A stretch of 64,000 bases of DNA from Toxotes chatareus (GCA_016801885.1 CM028896.1:2728001-2792000), one strand, 5' to 3'; positions 10,130 to 24,215 are shown, numbered from the stretch's first letter. Notes: generated by a model from the sequence alone, not told the origin. A program made the numbers and translations.

Positions 10130-13100
10130 AAGAGAACTGAAGAAGAAACTAGTGGCTAATAAAGAACATAAAAACATAGCAAAATAGAGATCCAGATATT
10201 ATAGAAGGCAGCAGACAAACCCAGGACTCAGCAAGTGAATTTTGGACTTAAATTAATCAGGAGGCCGGAGAAAGGAGTCCATGCTGCTCTGTGTCTGGTG
10301 GATGATTCAGCAGACAACTCTTAGTCATAAGGAACCGAACCATGATACTGTATTGTATTACTGGGCTTGCTGTGTATCTTGGTGAAACTCCTCAAAACAT
10401 CCTTTGAGATTCTTATTTAACATTCATCTGCTCAGTTGTGAAATGACTGAATTTATATTGTTTTAATCTCCATGTTTAATTGCTCTTGATTTGTCATTTG
10501 CCTGAGTTCAAATACTAATGCTTCAACTAAAACAATTAATTTAACACAAACACAATTATGACTGTAGAATGTGTACTACCAACATTCTAGTACTGATGTC
10601 CTCTGGTGAAAATATGTTAAGTAACTGCCACTGGTTTAAACAGAAAACGCGAACCCATTAATGCTGTGTAGGGACATAATTTCTCATAGCTCTGTCTCTG
10701 CTATGCTGACACACTGAAACCCCACAGACCAAGTTCCTCCTCTTCAAGCACAGGATGCTTTTATGGTGTAAGTCTAGGCCCCTCTGATTAAAATTTAACA
10801 TCTGCCAAAGTTCTGTGAATCTTTCATTTTCCCCTGGGGTACACCATGATGAGTCTAGTGAACACTAATGAACATATAATGAGCTACAAATAGCTCTCCA
10901 AATGGTCTGGTTCCTACGCTGCTTCCTGTGTCCTTAGATTCATCTCAACTGGAAAAAAAAACATCAAAACAATGAAACGTTATTAGTTTATATGATTACA
11001 GAGTCATATGTGAAAAATAGAAGAGTAATATTCTAGTCTAGGGTACAGTCATTAGGAATAACACTCAAGATCCATGACACATTGGCAAAAATCAAACACT
11101 TCCCCATTACTTAACTGTAAGTAACAAAATGTATAGGGCATATTTTCCCATGTCTCTTTGGGAGAACAAACGTGACACACAATTGTACACTATGTTCAGG
11201 GTGGAGATACTGAACAACTGTTAGCTTTGTAAAATACAGTCAACGTTTTACTGATTTAATCCCTTATGTCTTTATTAATAACGGTGATGACAGCATATCC
11301 ATGACTAGGGACACTTCCTCTTTGGAAGATTACTTCTAAAATCTCTTAATCCGTCACCAGTTAGCTGTTTTCCAGACACCCCAACAGTCAGCTCTGCATG
11401 TGAGACAGGCAGCTTTCTAAAGGGTTTGGATGCTCTCCAGCTCTGGACAGAGGGGAGAAAATGGCAGAGGGATGACAAAACACAAATGTAGGACAGAGGG
11501 AAAGAGGTAATCATCATGGTATAATTCAAGTGCAACCTAGATCCTTTGTCTGTTAATAAGTAAACACTGACTAAAGTGCTGAGTAAATGCTCATGGTGGA
11601 GAAGCAGCTGTTTTGAAGCGATTGCTTTCCAGATCAAATATGCAGCCCCCGACCTCTGTGTCGTTACCTATTGTCCCCTTAGATTTAATTTGGATTTTTT
11701 TTTTTTTTTTTAATCTTTGATTCTCAGAAATGTTTGCCCTCTTTCAGAACATAACTAATTCTTTTTATTTGAAACATGCTCTAGGGTCAACACACAACCA
11801 CGGCCATACGCTGGATCTGGTTTTTACCAGTCTCGGTAAATGCGTTTCCATCCACTGGCTTTTAATGCACAGTTTTTAATTTCCACATAAATGAACCAGA
11901 GTGGAAGAGCAAAATGTGACAAAGTGCAAGGGAAAAGGACTTATCAGATGTCCACTGAAGCTCTCAGCCGGAGAGATGAAAACTACCAGCAGACGATAAA
12001 ATCAGATCTGTTTGGAGTGATGTAGAGTCTGACCTTTCTCAAATTAATTCAAGAAGCAAAAACACACGCAATGTTTCCAACACTTTTTCCACATAGGTTT
12101 GTTATTTTGAGGTTTGACATGTGCTTTTTTAATGCTCTTGCTGTGTCCTCAGAGGAGAAAGTCTGCTGAAAATAGTGGTCCTTTGATTATTCATCTAGTG
12201 CCACCAGTGTATTAACAATTGATGGTTTACTGATCCTGCTGGTCATTCTTTAACTTTTCCTGTAGTGCCACGATCAGCTTAAAATTTTGGTTCATGACCA
12301 ACACTATACTTACTAAACGTAGGTGTGTTAGCATTATCATCACATCATGATGTTAGCATTTAGCTTTATTTACAGCTTCACAATGTAACATTGTAATTGT
12401 AATATTGTAATAACAATGTCACTTTCATTTCATGATGTCAAGAGTACGATAGGAGCAATGTTATAAAACTGTCTTTTCGGTGTGATTGGTGGATGATGGC
12501 AAACAGTGAATTAAGGAAAACAAACAGGCTGGATGATGAGAGGGTATTATATTTAAGGAAGTGAGAAACAACACAAACACAAGAAAAGGAGAAGAGATAT
12601 AAGAGTTTGTGAACCAGAGAGGTGACTGTGGTGAGAAGATGGGAAAGTAACTGGAGTAAAGTATCTATGGCTATTTTGTGGATTATGTACTGTATGGTTA
12701 TTTATAAAAGACCAAGTCTAAGCTTTAATTTATTTAAAAGTGTCCCATCCTGGAAATTTCTCTCTTTATAGGTAACCACATTCCAGGCTGTGCTACTGAA
12801 AGCGTATCATATTGAAAGTTTAATGTGTGTACCTGGAGCGATAATGAAAGGGAACAATTTTTTTTTTTTTTTAAGTTGACATATACAAACAGCACACAGG
12901 CATACTGTACAAGGAGACAGAAAGAAGGGACAACAAGCTGAAGCAGGTGATGGCAGGCTGAGACTGACGTGCTGAGAGGGAGGAGAGAAGCTGCCAAGAA
13001 AAACCTCATTCCTACCACGCTGTTGCAGTGACAGACTGAGTACCCAGGAGTGATTGAAAACATTAAAGAGGGTGAGGGTGTGTGTGTGTGGAAGGGGGGG

Positions 13101-14390
13101 GGGCTTGTCTTCTCCTCTGCCTTTCACAGTCTGTCTCTTTTGTACAGGAGCTTACCTGAAAGCAGATAAGAATCTGCCAGGATGACAGAGGACTGATGTT
13201 TGCAGTATATATCTACTGTATATTCACCTGCATCTTTGTCTATAGTGCTTGCTATAGTGTGTCTGGTTCTAGGTCTTTATATAATACAATAAAAACAAAC
13301 AAACAAAAAAAAAAACTAGATTGCAATCAGATGGGGAGAATTTTTTAAGACAGTGAACCGTGACATCTTTAAGATGCCTTTTATTAACTTTTGATCAATC
13401 CATGTTATTGTATCAAGGTTTGAACAACTCTTCTATTGAACCAACATTCTCTCCTGGAGGCACACGCTCTGGTGCTTAGCAAAATTATTGAAAACAATCA
13501 CTGAGCGCTGAAGTATTCATTGCAAATATGTCACTTTGACATTGTGCTTTTTGGTTTCACACGCTGATGTTTGTGTCAGACGTGCGTGCCGGAGAAGAGG
13601 TTTGTGCTTGCATGAATCATGCACACGACAACTGAAAGTGACACCTTTTTTGCACTTACAATGTCTTCAGTACACAACTGCTAAAATGTGTCATTACTAA
13701 GAGTTTACAGGGATGCCGCTGCAAAATTTCAACATGATGGTTTTGCTGAATAAGCATTAATTAAATGTGACAATACTTGCGTGGAAGAGCTACACACAGT
13801 GTGTGTTTTAGCCCCATATTTAAATTCCGACAGGTGTGCAGGAGGAACTGTACATAAAAATAAAAAAAAATCAACACACTCATATGATAAACTTTAATTT
13901 CAGAAAAGCGAAACATGAAGAAATTTCCAGCCTGTGCAGAATCAGACAAAGATCACATTTCACAGAGCCTTTGGGCACGTTTCCCTTTCACAGGGATGTG
14001 GGTTGTATTTGTTTGTTTCCAAGTTATCATTTTTTATCTTAAATCTTAATCCTTGCTTTTAATTTGATCATTCTCACAACAAGCCAACACTGGGGACCCT
14101 GTCTCAAAGAAGGAAGCAAAAGCTACTGAGAAGAGCCAGACAACAGCGAAGAGGAGCAGATCAAAGAAATCGACAAAAAATGTTATAATGTAAAAAAAAA
14201 AAAGAAAGACACAAACACAAAGGATATCTGTAACCAGTTTCGGGCTGCAACCACTGATTACTGTCATCTTTGCTATTATTATTATTAGCATTAACTAATT
14301 GTGACTGTTTTGCTTCAAAGGAACTCTTGTGGGTCACTTGTCCCTATCGTCTCATACGACCCTTAGGAGCACAACAGCTGCAGGTGTACC

Positions 14391-14473
14391 AGACCTTTGT
14401 TGTCACGGTAACTATAACACCGCTTGTTGAACTGTACCTGTAGCAAGCACACTGGACCTTTGTTGTCATGGAC
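14391..14473. repeat. Two tandem copies of a dispersed-repeat fragment
   Basis: The 14-mer GACCTTTGTTGTCA occurs at 14392-14405 and again at 14455-14468, 63 bases apart, each followed by a GG and an A-rich stretch. The same 14-mer recurs at 56798-56811, so this is an interspersed family rather than a local accident. The family name is unknown to me. Confidence 0.6.
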
Positions 14474-14474
14474 A

Positions 14475-14498
14475 AAATAATAATAATAATAATAATAA
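14475..14498. repeat. (AAT)n microsatellite
   Basis: Eight AAT/ATA units immediately after the second dispersed-repeat copy, a common position for microsatellites seeded by a retroelement or transposon tail. Confidence 0.9.
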
Positions 14499-15431
14499 AC
14501 ACACGCTGACTCATTTCAGGACATAAACAGCAGCCTCCAGTGCATTGCACCTCTAAAGGCCGCCTAACAGTAAAAGATAACTGTGGGTCGTAATGAGCTG
14601 CTTGCACTGACGAGCTGTGGGCTCAGTTGTTCACAGGACAACCTCGTCTCTTCCTCTTTCTGTCTCTCTCATCCCCACAATCAATTCTCATTTCGTTTAA
14701 CTTCCATCCATCCCCTTACAGCAACCAATCTGCGCAGCCTTGATGAAGATATCATCATTCTCCTTTACCCGTTCCACCCCCTGATACCTCCTGACAGTTC
14801 CCTTCTCCCCATAGTAAATGTTTGTTTTCCCAACAAATGTAGGGCAGAGTGCTGAGAAACTGACATTTGCCCCCCCCTGTGTGCCAAGCACCCCCTAAGG
14901 AGCTGCACTTACAAGTACTGGAATCAAATACATGAGATGTTACTGAGATGAGAGGGTGGGGGTCTGTGTGCATTCAAAAATGACACACTGCTTAGGCTGT
15001 TAAAGAGGAGCGTGGCTAATTAGCATTCACAGAAATCCAGTGTGTCTCGTACTGTGATATGTGTCTCATGTGCTTTTGAGCAGATGAGTGTGTGAATTGT
15101 CGTGTTACCATTAAAATATTATGCTAGTGGCAAATTTAGTAAAAATCAGAGCATGTCTGCATCATTTCTTTATTTTTTGCGAACATATTGAAAAGGGCAT
15201 GACGAGATAGCATCATGCACCAGAGCACCACTGCTGTTTTCTGATATGAGATTCTTCTGATTCATGTGCACCCTGTTGTGTTTTTATCAGCTACTATGGT
15301 GATAAAAAGCAGGCGGACGTACAACAAGGGTTCCTTGTTTCTGATGGAAAATATCTTCCCGTTGGTCTTCATCACATCCTCTCTTTTTCAATATGTCAAC
15401 TTTTACATCTCTGCCAAGTGTAAATTTCTTT

Positions 15432-15448
15432 TTATATATATATATATG
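15432..15448. repeat. (TA)n microsatellite
   Basis: Eight TA units in an AT-rich spacer. Confidence 0.9.
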
Positions 15449-18400
15449 CCCAAATATAGAATGGGCAAACAGACGAATGGAAATCTAGTGGGTGAAAAAA
15501 TTGGTCAGTCAGTAGATGAATATGGTGAAGAAAGGAAATATGGACTATACTGTACAGTACCTCACTCGTATACATGCATTATCCTACAGCTGTCTGTATC
15601 ACACATACAGCTGTATGTACAGGAAACTTTAACAACCAATGGTCCGTTGATCCAATGTAAACAACTTGTGTAAACAAATGGGACGTGGCTTTGAATCCAG
15701 CTTTCGTCTGTTGAAATGGCGGTTTGTTGCCATTTTTGCGTTTAATAAAATGTTTCATCATCTTGAAAGCCCTCATATTTTTCCCCCCTGAAGTGTAAAC
15801 AGTATGTTCTGTGTATGTCCTGACCAGTGCAGCTCTGTACCAAGGCCAACATCGAGATCAACTCTACATTGCGCTACATTCAACATAAACAGAAAGGATT
15901 CCTCTAACACAGTTCGTGACTGCTGAAAATAGGTTTTCCAGTCACGGGATTTTAAAACATTCTGGGGACTAGGAGTAGAATTACAATGACATGGCGGACA
16001 CACAAATAATTATTGAAAGTCCCTGAAAACTGGCATCAAATCCAGGTTTTTTTCTTAAATGTGTGAATATTTTACTATCAGAACTAAAACTTTTGTATCA
16101 TTAAGACTTGGCTTGATCAGATTTTGATTGACAGTGAGCTGCTAACATCTGCAAACCCACCCTCACCAGACTTTGACTGAAACCCTGCAAAATTCGGATT
16201 AATGCTCAGAAGCACATGACCCCACCTTATTCAAACTTGTGTTTATGTCCGAACCAGTGACTTAGACTAAGAAGCTGATTGAGAAAATAATTTCTTTGAG
16301 CTACTGATCAGAAGGAGCACATTTCTGACCAACCAACTTAAAACTTTCAGTCAGAAACTGCAGTAAAACACTGCCCTTCAGCTTGGAGAGAAGTTACTCT
16401 TAAATCAGGTTTTCCATCTGCAGAAAATACAAACCCGCCATATGGATAAATGATCTATTTTTTCATAATTGAACTTTTTTCAATTCTTAGACATGTTCTT
16501 GGAAGCAATGCTGTGGTATTTTATCTTGTAATATACACGCTGTGAATGTTACTCATGCCATTTACTGTCCAGAGGAAGAAAAGAAAAAGTGGGAGTGAAG
16601 GAAGATGCCCTCTCCTCTGTTCCTTCACATTCAGTATTGATTTGAATGAAAATGGCGTATGCGGCGAAATCACTTTTCCATTATGAGTAATTCCACATAC
16701 ACCACAATTGATCACACAGGCAGAGGACAGAAAAAGCATGGCAAAGCCCCTCTTGAGAGTACCACACACCCCCAGTACAGTCGATGTAATGTGATAGATG
16801 ACTTTATAGATAAATTAAACAATAAGAATGGAACTAATGCGCATAATCGTTACGGAATATGACAGTGAAATGTGCACTATAAAAAGAGATTTATGAGGAT
16901 AGAGTCATGCCGCGTTCATCGTTTCGATGATCAAAAATGTGCATGCTTTTACAGTTTCCTCTCATGTTAAATGCTGCATTTTTATTTTATTTTGTTTTTT
17001 TACAAACCCTCAGTCTTGGCTTTGTCTTCTCTCTCTTTGGTTTGTATTGACTTCAGGCATCTAAATGGAAGGAAAAGGTTTCTGTGGTATTGGCAGAGTA
17101 AAGAAAGGGGTATATAAGGGAACTGGCTGTCCAAAAGCCAAGGGTAAAAAACACTGAAAAGCATGTGTTTCCAACAAGAGGCCCACTTCATAATGTGGCC
17201 TCAGGAATTACATGAAAAGTTGTAGTAAAAAAAAAAAAAAAGAAAGAAAAAGAAAAAAGGAAAAAAGCAAACACTAAGCGCTGGGGTTGTGGCTGCATTA
17301 AAAGGGACAGAGATAAAATTGTTTTCCAGATGAGAAAGCATCCGTGCTGCATTCATCCTCTCCTACTTTTTGTTTGAGACTTATTATGTGTAAATGAGCC
17401 CCTGGCACTGAGCTCTCTGTGTGGCGGCATTCGGTCCAGGAAGGTCAGAATTACACAGAAAACTCAAAACAGTTGCCAAAGAGGCAGGCAGGCAAGCAAG
17501 CGGTCAGGCCAAGAGTTGGCACTGCACCCACGGGGGCCTCCAGCTGATTCCTCTGGGAAAGCCTTTCTCTTTGATAAACACCGATGTTCGCAGAGCCGTA
17601 CCCTTCCACTGTTTGTTCTGCCGTACCTATACACCCATCACAATCCCTTCATCAGACTCCCCTTATGTACGCTACCTTTTGTTTTCTCTGCTTTACTGCC
17701 TTCCTCTGTTCATTTCTTATGTTCCTCAGAGTTTTTGATTTTTGGCACTTTATGGTGCTAATGAGTCCTCGCCTCTTCGAAGACAAACAACGGGGTGAAC
17801 CACAACAAATACATAAAAACAGACAAATCTTTTGATTACACAGACTCCAGCGTTGGAGTGTCCTCCTATTAGAGGCACGGCGCACGAGAAGTGATTAGCA
17901 TCCTTGCTAAAGCGAGCGTCAATAATGGAAACATATAGTGAACTGATTCCGAACGTGTTTGTGTGAGTCGGTGAAGTCAATCAAAAGTCAAATGTTATTA
18001 GATGCATTAAACCGTAAATTCAATTTAGTTTTTAAGTTGTGTCTATCTGGTGTACTGTCCATTTCAATGTTGATACTCGCAGGTCCTTAAAGAGATTCTT
18101 GTTCAGTGCTCATGTGCCTGGTTTATCAGTACGTATGGAACTCAGGACAGGAGGAGGTCAGATAGAGGCTAGCATCTTAAATTGCTCATTTGGGGAGATA
18201 ATGGATTCACAGGAGAGTGCTTTGTGCTTAGACAAAGACCAGTCTCGGCAATGTAACAGAAAAGTAGAATAATCTGAGCTGAAATAAACACATTGCCTCT
18301 TGAAGGAAAGCACAAGATTTCCAAGGTCTGTTTACACTGCACACTTTCAACTCAGCCAACACAACGTGGAATGAATGTCGACAAAGGCCGTAAAATTTAA

Positions 18401-20756
18401 ATCCTCCGCTATCAATTTACATAGTGGCCCCCACAAATGTAGATGTTTGTCCTTAGAAACAGAGGAAAATTATTCTGTGAGGAAGGTATTTCGACAAAAT
18501 CACCACACTACTGTCTTTCACAAATAGTGACTCAATTACTACAGTTTCCATGTTGTATTGTGTAATTGATAACTTATGTTCCAGAGCTAAGTTAAATCTC
18601 AAACATCCTTTCATTACCTCCACTCTCTACATGTATCATTCTCCCTCAGTGTACCGTTCTGGCCAGCACACATGTGGTTAATGGGATGATGGTGTGCAGA
18701 CCTCTGAGTGCAGTAAGTGATGGAGGGGGGGTTTGCAAGCCCCAGTCGACTTAAATAACCAAATAATTGGAATTTCTAAAAACAATGGTTTCCTGACTTC
18801 TCCACGACCCCTCACCTTATCATTTTAGGGTCACGGGGCCTAAACTTGAACCCGCTTACTCCAGAGCATTTGGCTAGCTGCCACTTCAGGTTAACCCCAC
18901 AGCCAGCAGCCTGCCATGAGAGTTACAGGCCTGTCAGTCCAACTCAGTGGATGTGGACTACTGAGATAAGCCCTCCTACTGGATGGCTATTGCATTCTGC
19001 TTCCTTCCACTCTGCCGTCTGGTCTTTGCTGTGATTTTCAAACACCAGTGCTGTGCAGTTTTAGCACAAGCTAAAGGGCTACATGCAAATGATGGAAAAC
19101 TACTGCAAAACATTTTGGATTTTATTTGCACCCCCTGCAGAACTACATTATCAATCAGTGGGCGAAAATACAAATAACCTAGTGTGCTGAGTGGACACAC
19201 TGTAGGTGGAGTGATGTGAGACAACAAGTCTGTTGATCCAGGTTGGTACCAGGGAAACAACAGCTAGTTACCTTGGTTACAGATCTCTCTGACCATCTTT
19301 ATCTCCAGCCTACTATGTATTCTAAAGAGGAGAGAGGCTGAGAGTTGGAATGACAATAATAAAATATCTAAGAGATCTAAGAGGTAAACAGGGTTTGAAT
19401 TCAGAGGCTAAATATGAGCAATAAAATTTGCAATATATCTTATAAATTAACAAAACAATGTGACTTAACCTTTGCACACAAATTTAATCCAAATGTGATT
19501 TAATGAGACTTATCTAGACGACTTCAACCAAAGTTAAATAAAGACAGAGTTGAACAAAAATTAAAATTAATACAAAGCCTTGGTGTTTGTTATGATGTGG
19601 GTATTGACTTGGTCTATATTGTAGCACCTCTCTCTCTTTCATATAATACAGGATGAACACAACTGTGAGCACAAGTGTTGAAATAAAACAAACGAGAAGT
19701 AACATCAAGTGGGAATTACTGCTAATGTTAGCAAACTGAGCTACCAGGCTTCTATTTTGTGAGTGAGAGAAAGTTAGCCTAGCCACCTAACCTAGGCTAG
19801 TTAGCTAAGCTACCTAGCTTCCACTTTCTGAATGAAATACAAATTTTATAGTAGGGTGGCTCCTTCCAAATTTTCAATGTTGTAAAGGAACAGTCATCTT
19901 AAATCACTTAAATAGGGACACAAAAAGGGCTACAGTATGTGGACTTGTTGAAAAGGGGGAACAAAATTATATGTTGTACCAATGATTATGGTAATGTTTA
20001 TGACATTCTCCAGTAGCTACAGCTCCACAGAAATTGACAGCGTGTCTCCTAGCAACCAAAACATCCTCAAATGTCAGTCAAGCATTACCATGCTCCTCCC
20101 AGAGACCTGAAGCTTAGACATTGTTTCCACAAATGTCTAAAAACATTATAATCCTCTTTTTTAAAAATGGAAGAAAAGATTGTACAGTAGCTCCAGTAGG
20201 TGGGTTTGAACATCTACATTCAGCAAGTGAGTTTAAAGTGGTCTTGAGTTTAGTTTTGAGAGGATAAAGCTGATACTCCTTTATACCCTCAAAATAAATG
20301 TAAGACATTAGTTAATCCAGTTTAAAAGCTAATCCAAGCTGATCTGACCCATGATTGGCTTTTTAACCCTTTTATTTATTGGTAAAAGGCTGGTTATCCC
20401 TTGTTGTATTTGATCAGTACAAGGCATTTGTGCGCAGGCAAGCCCATAAGAAGTGACTCTGGTAAACCTGAATTTGAAAGTGGATTAAAACAAGACCCTG
20501 TCTGAGTTTCTTTGCCATATTCTACCATTTGTCAGATCGTATTGGCCAAAAGGAAGGGAAGATAAAATAACACCGAATGAAATAAAGCAACAAAATATAA
20601 ATAATTTGGAGGCTTTAACAGCTCAATATGGGATCAAACTATACTCCCACATGCTGCTAACAGTTTATTTTGCTACATTGGAGTTGAGAGCTGATTTATG
20701 TTGTGATTCACTCAGCTGAACAGAGAAGGAGAAATTCTGTTTTTCTCACCTTCAGT

Positions 20757-20779
20757 TTTTTTTTTTTTTTTTTTTTTTG
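20757..20779. repeat. Poly(T) run
   Basis: About 22 consecutive T residues. It could be the reverse-complemented poly(A) tail of a decayed retroelement, but no retroelement body is recognised beside it. Confidence 0.8.
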
Positions 20780-22942
20780 GTATGTACTATCATTGCTTTT
20801 TGCTGCAATATCCAAATGCATTTTTTATAGATTCATTACTCTCTTTGATCTCAAACCCAAAAGGAGCACAGGGTCGCATTATTATACATAGAAATGTCTT
20901 CTTAACACATCTTTGATCTTAGTGCTTCATCCCTGCAAAGGATGCCTTTTGAGCATCCAAAACAGAGAATAAACAATAGATTAGAAACAACAAGAAGAAG
21001 ACAGACAGGGCTGCAAATAAGTTAGAGAGAGAATTATTATAATTTCATTACAGCGAAACATTTATAGGACTATTTCAAAACTTGAGAAGGATTTACCGAA
21101 GAAATGTAGGTCATGTAAAAATATAGCTAAATGTTATGCCCTATTGTTCCCCTTTTATTTATTCCATTTTAGTTCTTTTTTTTGTGGGAAATGTGCCAAC
21201 ATCTCAGTACAAATCATTCTGTGTGTGAATTGTTCACCTTCCTACAGGTCATGTTGTACTGTACTGGGTCATCACCAAAAAGGCTGGGAAAAAATACAGC
21301 ACAGGCTGAATGCAGTTTTATAATAGATTTAAATTATGTTTGTACTTCTTATTTTAAGTCCAACTCTCATTTTAATCTTACTCCCAGAAATAAACATTAG
21401 CGTGCACTGATGGATGGAGATATTTGCAGGTCCAAAACGTACAATTGAAAGAAAGATTTTCCTTTGTCAAAAGATCTCTAAAGAAAAACTGTCAAGCTGT
21501 CAAGATTTTTTTTTTTTTTTTACATGCTTTGTGGGTGGGCAAAAGCTATGGTAAAAGCCAACATGTTTTCAAGGAAATCCAATTCCTGGCAATGCAAACA
21601 CAATATGCTGCCGCGTTTCAATAGACACATTTAGATGCCCATGCAGTCAAAGCCGTTTCCTGCCAAATGGTACTAACAGCATGTAACATACAAAACAATT
21701 GTGACTAGAAGAAAACAGACCTGTGAGGTTGTAAACACCTCCATGTGAACACAAATGGACCCAAATGTAGTTGAAATTATAAAGATCACAATCAGCAGCA
21801 AGCTTCCCCTCGAGATTATTTCACATTGATGGAAAACGCAGATACAGTGTCATTATTGCTTCTGAGCAAACACCACTTTCCAGTCAAGTACCATTTCTGT
21901 GACTGAGACAAAGAGGGTTTTGTGTACAAAGCAGCCCCGCTGCCAAAGACAATACGATGTGGAAGCTGTACCTGTCCGCACACTTCCTGACTTGTGTAAG
22001 TGCTTTATTTACAAGATAGGATTAATGCACCCACAGGCCTCATCCTGAGCGCCACAGAGTGACTCCTTCTAATTAAAAGGCTTCAATTGTAACTAGGCTC
22101 TGGCTCCTGGCTATATTGTGGAGAGAAAAGTGAAGGGTTTGTATGGCTCGGTGACGCAAGCTGTGTACAATGAAAGAGCCAACTGTGCGAGTGTTGAGGG
22201 GCATGAATTCACATGAGCTCTCTTAGACGCACATATATCATATACACAAGGCCTGTGTACAAGATCATCACACTCTAAATCACACGTGAAATGCACACAC
22301 ACATACAGTAAAAACATTAGTGCTTTCTGAGGACGGGAACCTTCTATCTCAACAATGTCCACTTTCCAAGGAAGAAAGAAAAGCAAGGTTGTCTTTAGCT
22401 TGACAACCATGAAGTTTTGAGTATAACCAGGCTTGAAAGTTTTTACTTTAGCGCAGCTGTTATGCAGTGGCACAAAGTCTCTTTCACACAAACACACAAA
22501 CACAGGGGTACAGACAGAAATATAACTGTAACCTACAAAATCTATACTTTAACTGATGAGAAAGCGAGCCCTGACCGGGATCTGTTTGACAGACAGTTGA
22601 CTTGGCTGGAGAGAACTCTGCCTGTGAGTGGAAATACTCCTCTGCGTCATAACATTTACCTCAAGTCATCATCAGGAAAACGAAGGCACAATGGTTGGCA
22701 GTGTATTTTGCTCAGTGCGCTGTGCCTCACTCTGTTATTAAACATCATTAGACAGGCAAATATGACAGATGATGAGGAAGACAGCGCAGCAAAGCCCACC
22801 CGAAAAGAAGCCTTTTAAAATCCCATCTCGTTTTTGCCCACTCCACAAAACCAATTTCTGCAGCAGTATTAAGCTGTCAGTTGTAAGTGTGGCGCCACAG
22901 ACTCACAGTCGGGCTCCAAAATATGGCGTAAGGGAGGGAAAT

Positions 22943-22963
22943 GGGGTGGGGGTGGGGTGGGGG
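22943..22963 (+). other. G-quadruplex-type motif with single-base loops
   Basis: Plus-strand G-runs of 4, 5, 4 and 5 bases are separated by single T residues, the loop length that gives the most stable intramolecular quadruplexes. No promoter or exon is evident beside it. Confidence 0.75.
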
Positions 22964-23769
22964 TGATGGTGCGGCTGGACAGACTGTGGGTGAGTGTGTT
23001 AAAGTAAGCTCATGGTGCTGTTCATATTATGTCTTGCTGGGAATGGAAACATGAACATTTAACAATAAGTCACTCATAATTTTTTACAGCGCTCTCCAAT
23101 AGATACTTTTCCCACATGTCCCTGAGATTACTGCTGCAAGTCTGTGAAAATCCTCTGTTCTTTGCTCAGCTGGCAAAGGAGCTGCTGCCTATCAACTCAC
23201 TCCTCTATGCCTCTTACATAAATAAATAAAACATTAATGAGGCCCCTATTTATCATTCCTCCTTTCTTTCTCCTTCTGTCTCCTACCCTTCCCTCTCTAA
23301 GTCACTCTCTTTCACCAACTTTCTCTCCTCCCTCCAGCTCTCTCTTATCATCTGTGGCGTTAAGCTTTGACTAATGGGTTGGGGGGGCCTATCACCAGGC
23401 CATCACCAATGCAAGAGACAGAAAACAGCCACCAATAGGTTGCCATATTTTCACACACCAGCATCGTGCAAGGCTTATCTGGTGGGGGTAGGGACTGAAA
23501 GCAGAAATAGGATAGTCCTGTTTGACTGTGAAAGAGTAGAGAGTTGCATTTCCCTCTTTAAATGTGTTTGCCCTTCTCATCTTGTCCTGTTGCTGTGACA
23601 GTCATAAATGTCATTATACACACAAAATACATGAATAAATCATGACAGTCTCCTCAATACCTAGAAAAGAGTGGCAGGGATCTTCAACAAGTCCTCCAAA
23701 CTACATAACAAATTAGGCTGTTCCTTAGCAGCTTACAAAAAGGCCATTTTACACATTGGATCCTGCTGG

Positions 23770-24215
23770 GCACAGGCCCAGGGGCCCAAAAAGTCAGGGG
23801 GTCCGGGGGCCAGAGCCACTGAGTGACTGTTTTTTTTTTTCTTGTTTGAAAGTCATAGAGCTCAGTTAAAATACAGTAAACTGACCGCAATGAGATGCAC
23901 AATGATCCCAAAGAGAGGCAAAACCACCACAAAGAGATGAAAACCTACCAAAAAGAAATGTACAATAACCACAGAGAGATGAAAAACGATCACAACGAGA
24001 TGCAAAATGATCCCAAAGAAACACAAAATGACTGACTGAGATGAAACATGACCACAAAAAGACACAAAACCACAAAGAGAAACAAAACAACTTCAAATAG
24101 GTGCAAAACAGCCACAAAGAGAAAGAAAACAACTGTAATTGATGCAACTGGGGATCCTGAGGGGTGTGTGGGGGGGGCTTTTACCTGCCTTGGTCCAGGG
24201 GCCCATTTTCTCAGA
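23770..24215. repeat. Interspersed repeat unit containing the 21-bp minisatellite
   Basis: The minisatellite at 23884-24131 is framed by short related flanks. The left flank has CCCAGGGGCCCAAAAA (about 23778-23794). The right flank has CCAGGGGCCCATTTT (about 24195-24210), near a run of G residues. Shared CAGGGGCCCA on both sides suggests one mobile or dispersed unit that carries the array. I believe similar arrangements occur in other fish genomes, but the family name is not known to me. Confidence 0.45.
23884..24131. repeat. Degenerate 21-bp minisatellite, about 12 copies
   Basis: Units follow the pattern ACCACAAAGAGATGAAAACN, with most at 21 bases and one or two at 18-20. The period is a multiple of three, which keeps frames open on both strands. 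The 93-codon minus-strand frame is therefore a heptad-like artefact rich in FSSLCG and not a gene. Confidence 0.85.

Larger units (their letters stand above)
10130..23769. other. Long gene-free spacer
   Basis: No exon with convincing splice signals or coding-like codon use was seen. It holds microsatellites (14475, 15432), homopolymer runs of T or A (for example 11696-11712, 12859-12872, 17227-17241, 20757-20779, 21509-21521), a duplicated dispersed-repeat fragment at 14391-14468, and a G4 motif at 22943. An MIR/GCTAAC-type repeat fragment may lie near 12320-12400. The stretch 21960-22100 is repeat-free and could be regulatory. Confidence 0.5.

Noticed and set aside
19514..19786. Minus-strand 90-codon frame with a membrane-like stretch
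   Set aside because: Hydrophobicity follows from T-rich complementary sequence. Codon use is AT-driven and no splice sites or homologous motif are visible.
19780..19830. Palindrome-rich stretch with CTAGC/GCTAG repeats
   Set aside because: Short overlapping GCTA words in AT-rich DNA; arms are not consistent enough for an element call.
22417..22818. Plus-strand 133-codon frame
   Set aside because: No recognisable motif, codon use like surrounding non-coding DNA, and an overlapping frame on the other strand.
23884..24131. CRISPR array
   Set aside because: Units are directly adjacent and diverged, with no unique spacers, and the DNA is vertebrate.
23866..24147. Minus-strand 93-codon frame rich in FSSLCG-like units
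   Set aside because: It is the translation of the 21-bp minisatellite, whose period is a multiple of three.
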